Source: Providencia stuartii (GTDB taxonomy: Bacteria > Pseudomonadota > Gammaproteobacteria > Enterobacterales > Enterobacteriaceae). Taken from it: DNA of 64,000 nt. Where the stretch lies: NCBI RefSeq assembly GCF_029277985.1, contig NZ_CP119546.1, forward strand, positions 2,604,001 through 2,668,000. The letters run 5' to 3'. Shown here piece by piece: positions 38,166 through 47,763 of this stretch. The notes below the pieces were generated by a model that was not told the origin of the DNA, did no database searches, and saw only the letters and a list, made by a program, of their open reading frames with translations. A program made the position numbers and the translations under genes. Every line of letters begins with the position of its first letter. Within the stretch, counting starts at the first letter, position 1.

Positions 38166-38351
38166 ATGACTGATAACATGACAAAACCAGCCGTTAAAAA
38201 TATCGCCAAACCCGTGGTTCAACCAGTCAAAGTTGATGTTGTCGATAGCCTTCAACTATTAGGTTCTGAAGGTAAACTGACCATTCAACATCATGGAGAG
38301 ATTTACCAATTAAGGCAAACTCGCGCTGGAAAACTTATTCTCACTAAATAG
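38166..38351 (+). CDS. hemP: haemin uptake protein HemP
   Basis: A 61-residue HemP-family protein (E. coli YdiE), placed as usual at the head of a haem-uptake cluster. I chose the ATG at 38166; a second ATG lies at 38178. The conserved part is C-terminal, with DSLQLLGSEGKLTIQHHGEIYQLRQTRAGKLILTK split between the SLQLLG and YQLRQTRAGKLILTK motifs. In alphaproteobacteria and some others HemP/HmuP activates haem-uptake genes; its role in enterobacteria is unsettled. A Fur box lies just upstream. Confidence 0.9.
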   Translation: MTDNMTKPAVKNIAKPVVQPVKVDVVDSLQLLGSEGKLTIQHHGEIYQLRQTRAGKLILTK

Positions 38352-38455
38352 TTTTTTATTCAAAATTTGTTCATAGCAAGCCACCCAGATCTCGTATCAA
38401 GGCAGCCAGCTTAATTCACCACATAAGGAAAGGATTTCCTATGGAGTTTAAACTG

Positions 38456-40594
38456 ATGTCTGCTACACCTACCCTATCGTTAAATGGATCAAAACTCACC
38501 GCTTCCGCCATTGCGACAACACTTGCTATTTCAGGATTTAGCGCGGTGGCAACAGCAAAAAAAACGATAGGTGATACTGTTCATGTCACCGCCCCCCCTT
38601 ATCATCACGAAAACATTGCCGTCGCCGAGCAAGTTGATGTCATTGATGCGCAAACCCCTGAATATCAATCAGCAACTTCTGCACTCGATTTGCTCAAAGG
38701 CCAAGCAGGTATCTTTGTTTCAGGTACTGGGGGAACTTATGGCCAAGAAATTCATATGCGTGGCTACGATTCTCGCGCAGTAAAAATCACGGTGGATAAC
38801 GTTACTCAAGATTTTAATTCTGGGTTATATAACGCGACATTTATTGACCCGTCACTGGTAAAAAACGTCTTTATCCATAAAGGTGCATCCTCTGTTGCAC
38901 ACGGTAGCGGCGCATTAGCAGGTGTTGTGGCCATGAAAACCGTTGATGCTGCCGACTTATTAAAAGAAGGTCAGCGTGTAGGTGGTCGTTTATTCAGTGG
39001 GATCAACCGCAATGACCATAGCTACCTTGCTGGGGCATCTGTATACGGACATACAGGCCCTCTGGATATGCTATTGAGTTATAGCCAACGTAAAAAATAC
39101 TCACTCACCTCTGCGGATTTTCCGACCCAAGATAATCACGAGAAAGTGCATAACTGGTTATTAAAAACCACTTGGTATGCACAGCCTAATTATCATTTAG
39201 CCCTACAACTACGTGAATATCGCAATGATGGATTGGGTCTCAAACAACCGACAGTAAACAATTTCGCAGATACGCGTTTTAAAAACACGCCCCACGAGCG
39301 CAATAGTCACCAGCGTGATGTTTCAATTAGTCAGTATATTACGTCAAACCGTTTTCCTAACTGGCAAACAAATTGGGAGCTGTACTATACCGACCTCGCT
39401 TTGAGTCAGTTAGATAGAGAAAAAGCAAAAGCCGATCATCAATATCAACGCGAAAAGCGGACGCAATATACCTATGGTACAAAATTGACGAATCACGTTA
39501 TCGTCCCTATTGAGGGTTGGGTGAACAACCAAATAGAAAGTGGTCTCGAGTATTATCAACAACAACAAAAACCCAATCAACACGCAATCAGCTATCCCCC
39601 GACTCGACTCGCTAATATTTCGGGCTGGATTAACAACGATATGACGTTGCACCACCTGCCTATTACGCTTTCAACGGGAACCCGTTTCACAAGCTATGAA
39701 GCTTCACGCCAAGGGTTTGCAAAAAATAGAGACACGAATTGGTCATCACGTTTTGCGGTCAGTATCACGCCGGCACATTGGTTAAACCTATACTCCTCTT
39801 ACTCCGAAGGTTATCGGACGCCTCGTATGGCAGAGCTGTATAACAATTCTAATCACTTTTCGGTGATGGGCGGCTGGCTAACTTCCGATTTTAGACCTAC
39901 GCCTGACTTACAACCTGAGACAAATAAAACAGTAGAAGTTGGTTTAAAAGCAAGTTTTGATGATCTGTTATCAAATGGCGACGAGCTGCAATTCGGATCC
40001 ACGTATTTTGATACCAAAGCGAAAAATCATATTGCCGTTGAAGGTCGTTACACCAAAAAATACCATTTCATGAAAGGGCAATATCAATGGTTCCCTAATG
40101 AAATTTATTTTAGCAACATTCCTTCCGCCACCATTCGAGGTATTGATAGCTTTATTCGCTATAAAACCCACTGGTTTGATTTAAATATCAGTCATAACAA
40201 AACAACAGGTAAAGAGGACGGCACAGGCTATTCCCTCTCTTCCATTCGCCCTGAAACGTTACTTGTTCGCTTCAATGCCCCTATTGCAACCACTGGCCTT
40301 AGTCTTGGCTGGGTAGGTGAATTTGCGGCTAAAACACAGTTCCAAGGCAATGCTAAATACCAATTAAAACAACACAAATCTCAGCATGGACTCGATCGTT
40401 ACCATAAAGAAGTCATCCAGTATGCAGGCTATAGCCTTCATGACTTTTATATGCACTATCAAGCTGACCAATTTATAAAAGGGTTGAATACGACATTAAC
40501 GATGAAAAACGCCTTTGATCGTCAATATGTCTCTTCGATGGGGGTTCCTCAAGAAGGCCGTAATTTCTATTTCAATGTGAGTTATCAATGGTAA
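38456..40594 (+). CDS. TonB-dependent receptor, haem-receptor-like paralogue
   Basis: A TonB-dependent outer-membrane receptor of the haem-receptor type. I prefer the ATG at 38456, with GGAG 9 nt upstream, giving 712 residues; a start at 38441 adds five. The signal peptide runs through ASAIATTLAISGFSAVATA. The plug domain includes GQEIHMRGYDSRAVKITVDNV, and the barrel ends NFYFNVSYQW. The haem-receptor loop is recognisable but changed: YRTP instead of FRAP, a kept histidine in NSNHFSV, and PTPDLQPE instead of NPNLKPE. The plug histidine of HemR-type receptors is replaced, with SGLYN instead of SGHVN-type sequence (Leu124). Ligand may be haem, haemoprotein or something else. Confidence 0.85.
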   Translation: MSATPTLSLNGSKLTASAIATTLAISGFSAVATAKKTIGDTVHVTAPPYHHENIAVAEQVDVIDAQTPEYQSATSALDLLKGQAGIFVSGTGGTYGQEIHMRGYDSRAVKITVDNVTQDFNSGLYNATFIDPSLVKNVFIHKGASSVAHGSGALAGVVAMKTVDAADLLKEGQRVGGRLFSGINRNDHSYLAGASVYGHTGPLDMLLSYSQRKKYSLTSADFPTQDNHEKVHNWLLKTTWYAQPNYHLALQLREYRNDGLGLKQPTVNNFADTRFKNTPHERNSHQRDVSISQYITSNRFPNWQTNWELYYTDLALSQLDREKAKADHQYQREKRTQYTYGTKLTNHVIVPIEGWVNNQIESGLEYYQQQQKPNQHAISYPPTRLANISGWINNDMTLHHLPITLSTGTRFTSYEASRQGFAKNRDTNWSSRFAVSITPAHWLNLYSSYSEGYRTPRMAELYNNSNHFSVMGGWLTSDFRPTPDLQPETNKTVEVGLKASFDDLLSNGDELQFGSTYFDTKAKNHIAVEGRYTKKYHFMKGQYQWFPNEIYFSNIPSATIRGIDSFIRYKTHWFDLNISHNKTTGKEDGTGYSLSSIRPETLLVRFNAPIATTGLSLGWVGEFAAKTQFQGNAKYQLKQHKSQHGLDRYHKEVIQYAGYSLHDFYMHYQADQFIKGLNTTLTMKNAFDRQYVSSMGVPQEGRNFYFNVSYQW

Positions 40595-40626
40595 CCATTT
40601 AATAATTATAAAATAAATAATACTCG

Positions 40627-40684
40627 CCGGTTTGTTTCCCTGCATACGGCTTTAGGCAAAATCGAAACTTAGGGAGCAAACCGG
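40627..40684 (+). repeat. intercistronic inverted repeat between the two receptors
   Basis: CCGGTTTG (40627-40634) pairs with CAAACCGG (40677-40684), and TCCCT (40637-40641) with AGGGA (40671-40675). The hairpin ends 25 nt before the second receptor's ATG. It may be a processing site, attenuator or stability element; no T-run follows. Confidence 0.65.
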
Positions 40685-40708
40685 TAACACTTTATGGAGT
40701 ATAACTAT

Positions 40709-42709
40709 ATGTCTCATGTTTTACGTTTATCCGTTCTGACAAGCGCAATACTTTCCGTTATGGCAAGCGCTCATGCAGAAACAACAACATCAAATCGCAA
40801 TGATGTGATGACCGTCTATGCTACAGGTACTGAAAGAGATAGCTTCGATGCCCCGATGATGGTGACTGTTATCAAAAATAATTCACCTGAAACACAAACG
40901 GCAAGTACTGTAAATGACATCTTACGTAAAGTTCCGGGTATTGGTGTCACAGGCACCAGCCGTGTAAATGGGCAAGATATCTATATGCGTGGTTTCGACC
41001 GTCGCGGTATTTTGACATTAGTCGATAATGTGCGCCAAGGTACTGATACTGGCCATGTAAATGGTACTTTTATTGATCCGGCATTGATAAAACAAGTTGA
41101 AATTGTTCGCGGTCCTTCAGCTCTACTGTATGGTAGCGGCGCAATGGGCGGTGTGATCGCTTGGGAAACCGTAGACGCTAAAGATCTATTACGCGAAGGC
41201 CAAAACAGCGGTTTCCGTGTTTTTAGCCAAGCGGCGACAGGGGATCATAGTTTTGGTTTCGGCGGTACATCTTTTGGGCGAACTGAACAATTTGATGGTT
41301 TATTCAGTTTTGTCACCAAACAAGTGGGTGATATTCGCTTGAGTAATGGCGATGATATGGAAAACAAAGAAACCATAGCCAACATGCTTGCTAAAGGCAC
41401 ATGGCAGGTGAATGATGACCAAAAATTGTCAGGGCAACTGCGCTATTACAATAACAATGCTTATGAACCCAAAGACCCACAACAAATCGATATTACTAAG
41501 GATAATCTAAAGGTTAACCGCACTACACGTCAACGTGATGCCCAAGCGACTTACCAATTAAATCCAGAATCAAACGATTGGTTAAATCTTAAAGCGACCA
41601 CTTACTATTCTGACGTCAATATTACCGCTAAAGGTAAAAATACTCACTATGAAGGCCGTACCCAAAAAACTTATGGTCTGAAAGTTGATAATAAAACACA
41701 CTTGTATGATTTACCTATCGCAGCCCATAACTTTACTTATGGCGGCGAAACATACAAACAAAATCAAACACCTTACGCGTCAACAACGCAATTCCCTGAT
41801 GCTGATATCACCTTTGCATCCGGTTTCTTGCAAGATGAAATCGCCTTAAAAGATTTACCTGTATCGTTTATTGTTGGCACTCGCTATGACCATTATAAAG
41901 CAACCGCTAAAGATAATGAGGACGTGAAAGAAGGCAAATGGTCTTCTAAAGGCGCCGTTAGCATTACCCCAACAGACTGGTCAATGTTATTTGCCTCTTA
42001 TTCAGAAGCTTTCCGAGCACCTTCTATGATGGAAATGTATAACGATGAAATTCATTTCCAAATGGGCCCAATAGTCAATAGATGGCGACCAAATCCCAAC
42101 CTCAAACCAGAGTCTACACGTACTGCTGAATATGGGTTTGGGCTAAGGTTTGATGACCTCCTAACTGAGCGTGACAATCTACAATTTAAAGCTAGTTATT
42201 TTGATACTAAAGCAAAAGACTATATCAATACCTATGTGAATGTTGACTTTAGAAATCCTCAGAATAACTACACAACCTCCATCAATACAAAACGAGCTAA
42301 AATTTGGGGTTGGGATGCTTCAATGGACTATAAAAACGACTATTTTGGTTGGAATTTGGCTTACAACCATACCGAAGGTAAAGACGAATCAAATGGTAAA
42401 TCAATTACCTCCATTAAACCTGACTCGCTAACCAGCAACCTTAACGTCCCCATTTCAGACAGTGGTTTTTCTGTGGGTTGGTTAGGTGAATTTACTCGTC
42501 ATACCGATTTCAACGATGCATCCAAAGCACCACGCCAAGCAGGCTATGCTGTTCATGATTTTTACGTTAGCTATCAAGGTGAAGGCCAATTAAAAGGCCT
42601 AGGAACCAGTGTCGTTTTAGGTAATGCTTTCGATAAAGAATACTACTCATCACAAGGCGTCCCGCAGGATGGACGTAATGCGAAGCTATTTGTCAGTTTC
42701 CAATGGTAA
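40709..42709 (+). CDS. hmuR: TonB-dependent haemin receptor HmuR/HemR
   Basis: Outer-membrane haem receptor, 666 residues from the ATG at 40709, with GGAG 9 nt upstream; a start at 40694 is possible. The signal peptide is MSHVLRLSVLTSAILSVMASAHA. The haem ligands expected from Yersinia HemR are present: plug His116 in TDTGHVNGTF and barrel-loop His449 in FRAPSMMEMYNDEIHF, followed by NPNLKPE. The TonB box is probably DVMTVYA near the mature N-terminus. The barrel ends in the aromatic residue of FVSFQW. hmuS follows 26 bp downstream. Confidence 0.93.
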   Translation: MSHVLRLSVLTSAILSVMASAHAETTTSNRNDVMTVYATGTERDSFDAPMMVTVIKNNSPETQTASTVNDILRKVPGIGVTGTSRVNGQDIYMRGFDRRGILTLVDNVRQGTDTGHVNGTFIDPALIKQVEIVRGPSALLYGSGAMGGVIAWETVDAKDLLREGQNSGFRVFSQAATGDHSFGFGGTSFGRTEQFDGLFSFVTKQVGDIRLSNGDDMENKETIANMLAKGTWQVNDDQKLSGQLRYYNNNAYEPKDPQQIDITKDNLKVNRTTRQRDAQATYQLNPESNDWLNLKATTYYSDVNITAKGKNTHYEGRTQKTYGLKVDNKTHLYDLPIAAHNFTYGGETYKQNQTPYASTTQFPDADITFASGFLQDEIALKDLPVSFIVGTRYDHYKATAKDNEDVKEGKWSSKGAVSITPTDWSMLFASYSEAFRAPSMMEMYNDEIHFQMGPIVNRWRPNPNLKPESTRTAEYGFGLRFDDLLTERDNLQFKASYFDTKAKDYINTYVNVDFRNPQNNYTTSINTKRAKIWGWDASMDYKNDYFGWNLAYNHTEGKDESNGKSITSIKPDSLTSNLNVPISDSGFSVGWLGEFTRHTDFNDASKAPRQAGYAVHDFYVSYQGEGQLKGLGTSVVLGNAFDKEYYSSQGVPQDGRNAKLFVSFQW

Positions 42710-42735
42710 TTTATTGTTAATTAAGGAGATACACT

Positions 42736-43785
42736 GTGAGTTCAACACTGTTTGAGCGTTATCAACAAGCAAAAGTAGAAAACAAAGCCAAATATGCTCG
42801 TGATCTAGCTGCTTATCTCAATGTTTCGGAAGGCGAACTTTTACATAGCCGTGTTGGCCATGACAAAGCGCAAAGACTGAATGTTGATGCCCCTACACTA
42901 CTCAAAGCGTTAGCGGCGGTTGGCAATGTTAAAGCCATCACTCGCAATGAATATGTTGTTCATGAACAAATTGGTCGTTATGACAATGCTAAATTCAGTG
43001 CGCATGCCGGATTGATTTTAAATCCACGCGCACTCGATTTACGCATGTTTTTCAGCCATTGGGATTCGGTTTTCACCTTGACTGAAGACGCTAAAAACGG
43101 TGAACGTCATAGCATTCAGTTTTTTGACAAACAAGGTGATGCGCTACATAAGGTCTATACTACAGATGAGACCGACATGGCTGCTTGGCATGCATTGATT
43201 GAACAATATGCAACCTCTGATAATCCTCCATTGGTTATTGAAGCCGCAGAGCCTTTCTCTGAACAGCCTATCAGCGATGAATTGAAACAACAGCTTGAGC
43301 AAGAATGGCGCAACATGACCGATGTTCACCAATTCTTTATCTTACTGAAGAAAAACAATTTAAGTCGCCAACAAGTATTCCGCGCTGTCAGTGATGATCT
43401 CGCGTGGCGAGTGCCTGCTGATTCATTTAACCAATTGGTTAATACTGCGTTTAACGATCAAAATGAAATTATGATTTTTGTCGGTAACCGCGGTTGCGTA
43501 CAAATTTTTACAGGCCAACTCAAACGTTTGATGCCATATCAAGCTGAAGGTTCTGATATTAAATGGCTGAATATTTTCAATCCAGATTTTACCTTACATA
43601 TGATTGAAAATGGTGTTTCAGAGTGTTGGGTAACGCGCAAACCAACTCAAGATGGTTTCGTAACAAGCCTTGAAGTCTTCGATAAAGACGGTCATCAAAT
43701 TGTACAGATGTATGGGCAACGTACAGAAGGTACGCCTGAGCAAGAACAATGGCGTAATCAGGTTATGGCGCTACCGCACATTTAA
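42736..43785 (+). CDS. hmuS: haemin-degrading/transport factor HmuS
   Basis: HmuS/HemS is a cytoplasmic haem-binding protein that handles or degrades imported haem. It starts at GTG 42736 with AAGGAG upstream and has 349 residues. The protein is a duplication of two HemS-type halves. YARDLAAYLNVSEGELLHSRVGHD lies near the N-terminus, NEYVVHEQIGRY and GHAGLILNPRALDLR-like segments follow (here AHAGLILNPRALDLRMF), and FVGNRGCVQIFTGQLKRL in the second half carries the conserved loop. The gene sits between the receptor and hmuTUV. Confidence 0.95.
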   Translation: MSSTLFERYQQAKVENKAKYARDLAAYLNVSEGELLHSRVGHDKAQRLNVDAPTLLKALAAVGNVKAITRNEYVVHEQIGRYDNAKFSAHAGLILNPRALDLRMFFSHWDSVFTLTEDAKNGERHSIQFFDKQGDALHKVYTTDETDMAAWHALIEQYATSDNPPLVIEAAEPFSEQPISDELKQQLEQEWRNMTDVHQFFILLKKNNLSRQQVFRAVSDDLAWRVPADSFNQLVNTAFNDQNEIMIFVGNRGCVQIFTGQLKRLMPYQAEGSDIKWLNIFNPDFTLHMIENGVSECWVTRKPTQDGFVTSLEVFDKDGHQIVQMYGQRTEGTPEQEQWRNQVMALPHI

Positions 43786-43800
43786 TCGTAGGTAAATAAA

Positions 43801-44622
43801 ATGAAACAATGGCTTCTAATTGCAGTCACTTTAATCATGAGCTTCACTGCTCACTCGGCAGAACGTATCATCACACTTGGTGGTGATGTCACTGAAATTG
43901 TTTTTGAGCTTGATGCAGGTTCACAAGTTGTTGCTCGGGATAGCACCAGCCTTCATCCCGCTCAAGCTGTTAAGCTACCCGATGTCGGTTATATGCGAAT
44001 GCTCAACGCTGAAGGCGTACTTTCTATGCGCCCAACGCTTGTGCTAGCCAGTGAACTAGCAAAACCCTCAATCGCACTTTCCCAAATAGAAAAAAGTGGC
44101 GTAAAGATTATCAAAGTCACTGGTAAACCTGCATTAGAAGCCATTCCAGAAAAAATTACGACTGTTGCCAACGCAGTTGGCAAAACAGAACAAGGTCAAC
44201 AGTTGGTGGAACAATTTAATCAACAAGTTGCCGCCGTAAATACGTCACCAATAGATAAAAAAGTATTATTTATCATGAGTCATGGTGGTGTACTCCCTCT
44301 TGCCGCTGGACAACAAACTGCCGCAGATAGCCTTATCAAAGCAACAGGGGCTAAAAATGCAATGACAGGCTTTAATAGCTATCGACCTTTATCACAAGAA
44401 GGCGTTATCGCGAGCCAACCTGACCTCATTATCGTGACTCATGAAGGCATTAAATCGTTAGGTGGAGAAGATAACGTTTGGAAACTCCCCGGATTAGCCA
44501 TGACTCCGGCAGCAAAAAATAAAGCACTGATCGTTGTTGATGATATGGGAATGCTTGGTTTTAGTCTCGGTACGCCAAAAGTCATGCAGCAAATGCGAGA
44601 GGCATTAGAGAAGTTTCAATGA
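43801..44622 (+). CDS. hmuT: haemin-binding periplasmic protein HmuT
   Basis: A 273-residue periplasmic binding protein of the haem ABC importer. The signal peptide is MKQWLLIAVTLIMSFTAHSA, cleaved before ERIITLGGDVTEIVFEL. The tyrosine of DVGYMRMLNAEGVLSMRPTLV is at the place of the haem-ligand tyrosine in Yersinia HmuT. The family is PeriBP_2 (type III binding protein). Its stop overlaps the hmuU start by 4 nt, indicating translational coupling with the permease. Confidence 0.94.
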   Translation: MKQWLLIAVTLIMSFTAHSAERIITLGGDVTEIVFELDAGSQVVARDSTSLHPAQAVKLPDVGYMRMLNAEGVLSMRPTLVLASELAKPSIALSQIEKSGVKIIKVTGKPALEAIPEKITTVANAVGKTEQGQQLVEQFNQQVAAVNTSPIDKKVLFIMSHGGVLPLAAGQQTAADSLIKATGAKNAMTGFNSYRPLSQEGVIASQPDLIIVTHEGIKSLGGEDNVWKLPGLAMTPAAKNKALIVVDDMGMLGFSLGTPKVMQQMREALEKFQ

Positions 44623-45620
44623 ATCGAATTAAACACCCAAGGTTAGCTATTGTTGTCCTTTTACTGCTTTTGAGCGTCATTGCCTTACTCGCTTCCAATG
44701 CGGGTGTAATGAATGTTTCCTTTAAGACTCTGTGGCAAACACCAGCCACAGACCCCGTTTGGCAAATTTGGCTTAATATTCGCCTACCGCGTATCTTATT
44801 GGCTATTTTAGTCGGCTTAGCGCTTGCCGTTTCTGGCGCTATTATGCAAGGACTCTTCCGTAATCCTCTCGCCGACCCAAGCTTATTAGGGATCAGTAGC
44901 GGTGCGGCTTTATGCGTTGCCGCTTTTATCGTTTTTTCATTTTCATTGCCAAGTGTCTTACTTAACTATGGGCATATCGGTGCGGCTTTCATTGGCAGCC
45001 TTATTGTTTCAGTGATTATTTTTAGCTTGAATCGTTACTCTCATGGCAACCTGTCACGCTTATTACTTGCTGGTATTGCTATCAATGCATTATGTATGTC
45101 ATTTATTGGGGTGTTAAGTTATATCAGTGATGACCAACAATTACGTACCTTTAGTTTATGGATGATGGGAACACTGGCGAATGTCGATTGGTCCTCACTG
45201 GCCATTGCCGCTAGTGTGATTTTACCTACCTGCTTTGTCTGCCTTTGGCAAGGTAATAAACTTAACCTACTTCAACTGGGTGATGAAGATGCGCACTATC
45301 TCGGATTAAACGTTGAACGCTCAAAATTTATTTTGCTTTTCCTCAGCGCTCTACTTGTCGGGTGTGCTGTCGCAATGAGTGGTGTGATTGGGTTTGTGGG
45401 ATTAGTCGTGCCTCATCTCATTCGCATGACTCTGGGTCCAGATCATCGTTGGCTGATCCCTGGTTCCGCAATTGTTGGCGCAACGTTACTCCTAGTCGCA
45501 GATACTCTTGCACGGATCGCGGTTTCCCCCGCTGAAATCCCAGTTGGGTTACTTACCGGTTTAATTGGTGGCCCTTACTTCTTATGGCTAATTTTACGTC
45601 AACCAACAGGGAGGGTTTAA
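44619..45620 (+). CDS. hmuU: haemin ABC transporter permease HmuU
   Basis: The membrane subunit of the haem importer, 333 residues with about ten helices, of the FecCD/BtuC family. Landmarks are [38 protein letters not shown] and the cytoplasmic coupling segment [20 protein letters not shown]. It overlaps hmuT by 4 nt and ends 5 nt before hmuV. btuC at 59-60 kb is a vitamin B12 paralogue of the same fold. Confidence 0.95.
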   Translation: MNRIKHPRLAIVVLLLLLSVIALLASNAGVMNVSFKTLWQTPATDPVWQIWLNIRLPRILLAILVGLALAVSGAIMQGLFRNPLADPSLLGISSGAALCVAAFIVFSFSLPSVLLNYGHIGAAFIGSLIVSVIIFSLNRYSHGNLSRLLLAGIAINALCMSFIGVLSYISDDQQLRTFSLWMMGTLANVDWSSLAIAASVILPTCFVCLWQGNKLNLLQLGDEDAHYLGLNVERSKFILLFLSALLVGCAVAMSGVIGFVGLVVPHLIRMTLGPDHRWLIPGSAIVGATLLLVADTLARIAVSPAEIPVGLLTGLIGGPYFLWLILRQPTGRV

Positions 45621-45625
45621 AAACC

Positions 45626-46411
45626 ATGACGACATCATCTCTCCTAGAGGCACGCAATCTCAGTTACCAAATCGGTGATAAGCGACTAATACAGGACATT
45701 AGTCTATCCATACAACCGCATGAAATGGTTGTCATTATTGGGCCTAACGGTGCAGGTAAATCCAGTCTACTAAAGCTATTAACTGGATTTACGCCCCCAA
45801 CCACCGGCGAATGCTTATTAGAAGGCATAGCGCTGGGCCAATGGCAACACAAGGCATTAGCAAAAAAACGTGCGGTGATGAAGCAGCAAAATAGCCTATC
45901 ATTTGCTTTTACCGTTGAAGACGTCGTTGCCATGGGGCGAAGCCCTTACGGTTCAGAGCATAAGCAACAAGCCATCGAAGAAGCTTTAACACAAACAGAT
46001 TGTCTTGAACTACGCCAGCGTGATTTTCGCCAACTTTCAGGCGGTGAACAGCAACGGGTTCAACTTGCGCGAGTACTGGCGCAAGTGTGGCAACCAAATA
46101 CGACGCCAGCCTGTTTATTTCTGGACGAGCCAACATCTGCTCTTGATCTTTATCATCAACAACATAGCTTACGTTTATTGCATCAGCTAACTCGTGAGCG
46201 CCCATTTGGCGTATGTTGTGTTTTGCATGATCTCAACCTCACTGCACTTTATGCTGATCGGGTTTATTTAATTCATCAAGGGCAACTCGTTGCAACAGGT
46301 ACACCTGAACAGGTACTCACTACCGCAAATTTAACTCAATGGTATAAAGCCGATCTCGGTGTGATCTCACACCCAGAAATTGCAACACCTCACGTATACC
46401 TACGACGCTAA
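45626..46411 (+). CDS. hmuV: haemin ABC transporter ATP-binding protein HmuV
   Basis: The ATPase of the haem importer. The ATG at 45626, with GGAGGG placed in the end of hmuU, gives 261 residues; an upstream start at 45584 would overlap hmuU more deeply. Walker [15 protein letters not shown]-loop region, signature [13 protein letters not shown] and Walker [17 protein letters not shown] are intact, with the switch histidine in VLHDLNLT. It is the last gene of the cluster; a hairpin terminator follows. Confidence 0.95.
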   Translation: MTTSSLLEARNLSYQIGDKRLIQDISLSIQPHEMVVIIGPNGAGKSSLLKLLTGFTPPTTGECLLEGIALGQWQHKALAKKRAVMKQQNSLSFAFTVEDVVAMGRSPYGSEHKQQAIEEALTQTDCLELRQRDFRQLSGGEQQRVQLARVLAQVWQPNTTPACLFLDEPTSALDLYHQQHSLRLLHQLTRERPFGVCCVLHDLNLTALYADRVYLIHQGQLVATGTPEQVLTTANLTQWYKADLGVISHPEIATPHVYLRR

Positions 46412-46419
46412 CAATCTCT

Positions 46420-46465
46420 TAGGTTTCTTGGCGCATTTTATTCAAGAAACCTTCTTTCCTTTTTA
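46420..46465 (+). terminator. terminator of the haem-uptake cluster
   Basis: GGTTTCTTG (46422-46430) pairs with CAAGAAACC (46443-46451), followed by TTCTTTCCTTTTT, 10 nt after hmuV. Confidence 0.85.
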
Positions 46466-47062
46466 TCAATTTATCACGCCATACAGTCGCGACAAATATG
46501 CGTCATGACCGCTTCCCCCCTCTCCCATCACTGACCTTTTATTATCATCGATAAATGACGCTTTAGGTTGTTACCAATAAGTTAATACGAATTGCTTGTC
46601 AAATTATCTTCCTAAAATTAAAAATACAGTTAATAACATTGAAAAATAAAAATTATAAAGCATTTACATTCATTACTATTAGCTCGGTATTTCCTAACGA
46701 TTGATGGTTAAAATCGCGTCTCACTACAGATTTAAGCAAAATTAATTTTTCAATATTTTACTTGGTTAATAATTTCGAATGCTTCCGACAAAAAATTTGA
46801 ATAAGGGGTCGGATAAGGATACAGATTGATTAAAATAAAACACACAATTCATATCATATTGATTTAAAATAATAAATAACATACACTAATGTATGTATAA
46901 AATTGACCGATTGGTAAAAACTATCGAAGTTATTATTATTCTCATTAAAAAAAAGCACGTTATGCCTATCGATATATCGGAAAAATAGGAAGAATAGATA
47001 CTAATTTCTTTAGTTATTATTAGTTATTAATGAACAATAACCCATAGCAGTGGGAGGTAAAT
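46466..47062. other. AT-rich region upstream of the MarA-like regulator gene
   Basis: About 600 bp of AT-rich, low-complexity sequence with no gene seen. It contains an inverted repeat ACATAC/GTATGT (46879-46896), a short version of the half-sites bound by AcrR-type repressors, which could be an operator for the downstream regulator gene. This link is speculative. Confidence 0.4.
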
Positions 47063-47434
47063 ATGTCTGAGAGTGTAGTCAACGATATTGTTAAATGGCT
47101 GGAAAGTCAGTTACAACGCAATGAAGGCATCAAAATCGACACTATTGCCGATAAAAGTGGTTATTCTAAATGGCATTTACAGCGTGTTTTCAAAGAAATG
47201 AAAGGCTGCACGCTTGGCGAATACGTCCGTAAACGTCGTTTACTCGAAGCAGCAAAATCATTACGTGATGGTAATCTACCTATTTTAGATATTGCTCTAC
47301 AGTATGGCTTTAGCTCACAAGCGACATTCACACGTATATTTAAAAAACATTTTGATATCACTCCAGCAAAGTTTCGCCAAAGTGGTCAAATGCCTGAGTG
47401 TAAAACCTTTATGTCTTGCAATTGTAATAGCTAA
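47063..47434 (+). CDS. MarA/SoxS/Rob-like AraC-family regulator
   Basis: A 123-residue protein that is essentially only the AraC DNA-binding domain, like MarA, SoxS, RamA and Providencia AarP. The first HTH reads IDTIADKSGYSKWHLQRVFKE, followed by LGEYVRKRRLLEAAKSL. The second HTH reads ILDIALQYGFSSQATFTRIFKK and ends HFDITPAKFR. A short C-terminal tail has three cysteines (CKTFMSCNCNS). GGGAGG precedes the ATG. Such proteins activate efflux and stress genes; the exact orthologue could not be decided by eye. A strong terminator follows. Confidence 0.85.
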   Translation: MSESVVNDIVKWLESQLQRNEGIKIDTIADKSGYSKWHLQRVFKEMKGCTLGEYVRKRRLLEAAKSLRDGNLPILDIALQYGFSSQATFTRIFKKHFDITPAKFRQSGQMPECKTFMSCNCNS

Positions 47435-47513
47435 GTAAATTTCAGTTGTATAGTTGAGTATTATTAATCCCCTTAACAATTTTTTCATTCCCTAAACATT
47501 GAAGTCTATGTCC

Positions 47514-47540
47514 GAGCCGGTAAATACCGGCTCTTTTTTA
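47514..47540 (+). terminator. terminator of the MarA-like gene
   Basis: GAGCCGGTA (47514-47522) pairs with TACCGGCTC (47525-47533) and is followed by TTTTTT. The rest of the 329-bp spacer to the next gene shows nothing else. Confidence 0.92.
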
Positions 47541-47763
47541 TACCGCGTCAGCCCCACACTAACGTTGAATCTTTCTTTAAAAAGAGAAAAATTTCCGCCT
47601 GCTACTATTACGTTCGTTCCAATAATCGCTTAAGTTCGCTTTCTTTTTAAATAAAACGCTCGCTATGATCTTTTGACATTCTACAAAAAAAGCAATAACC
47701 TTCTTTCAATTATTCCACAGCGTTATAATTAAGTCACTCTTAAGTATATTTTAAAGGCTATTT

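Noticed and set aside
46879..46896. AcrR-like operator ACATAC-N6-GTATGT
   Set aside because: The arms are only 6 bp and the spacing differs from the AcrR site, so it is recorded as a repeat in a gap description, not as an assigned operator.
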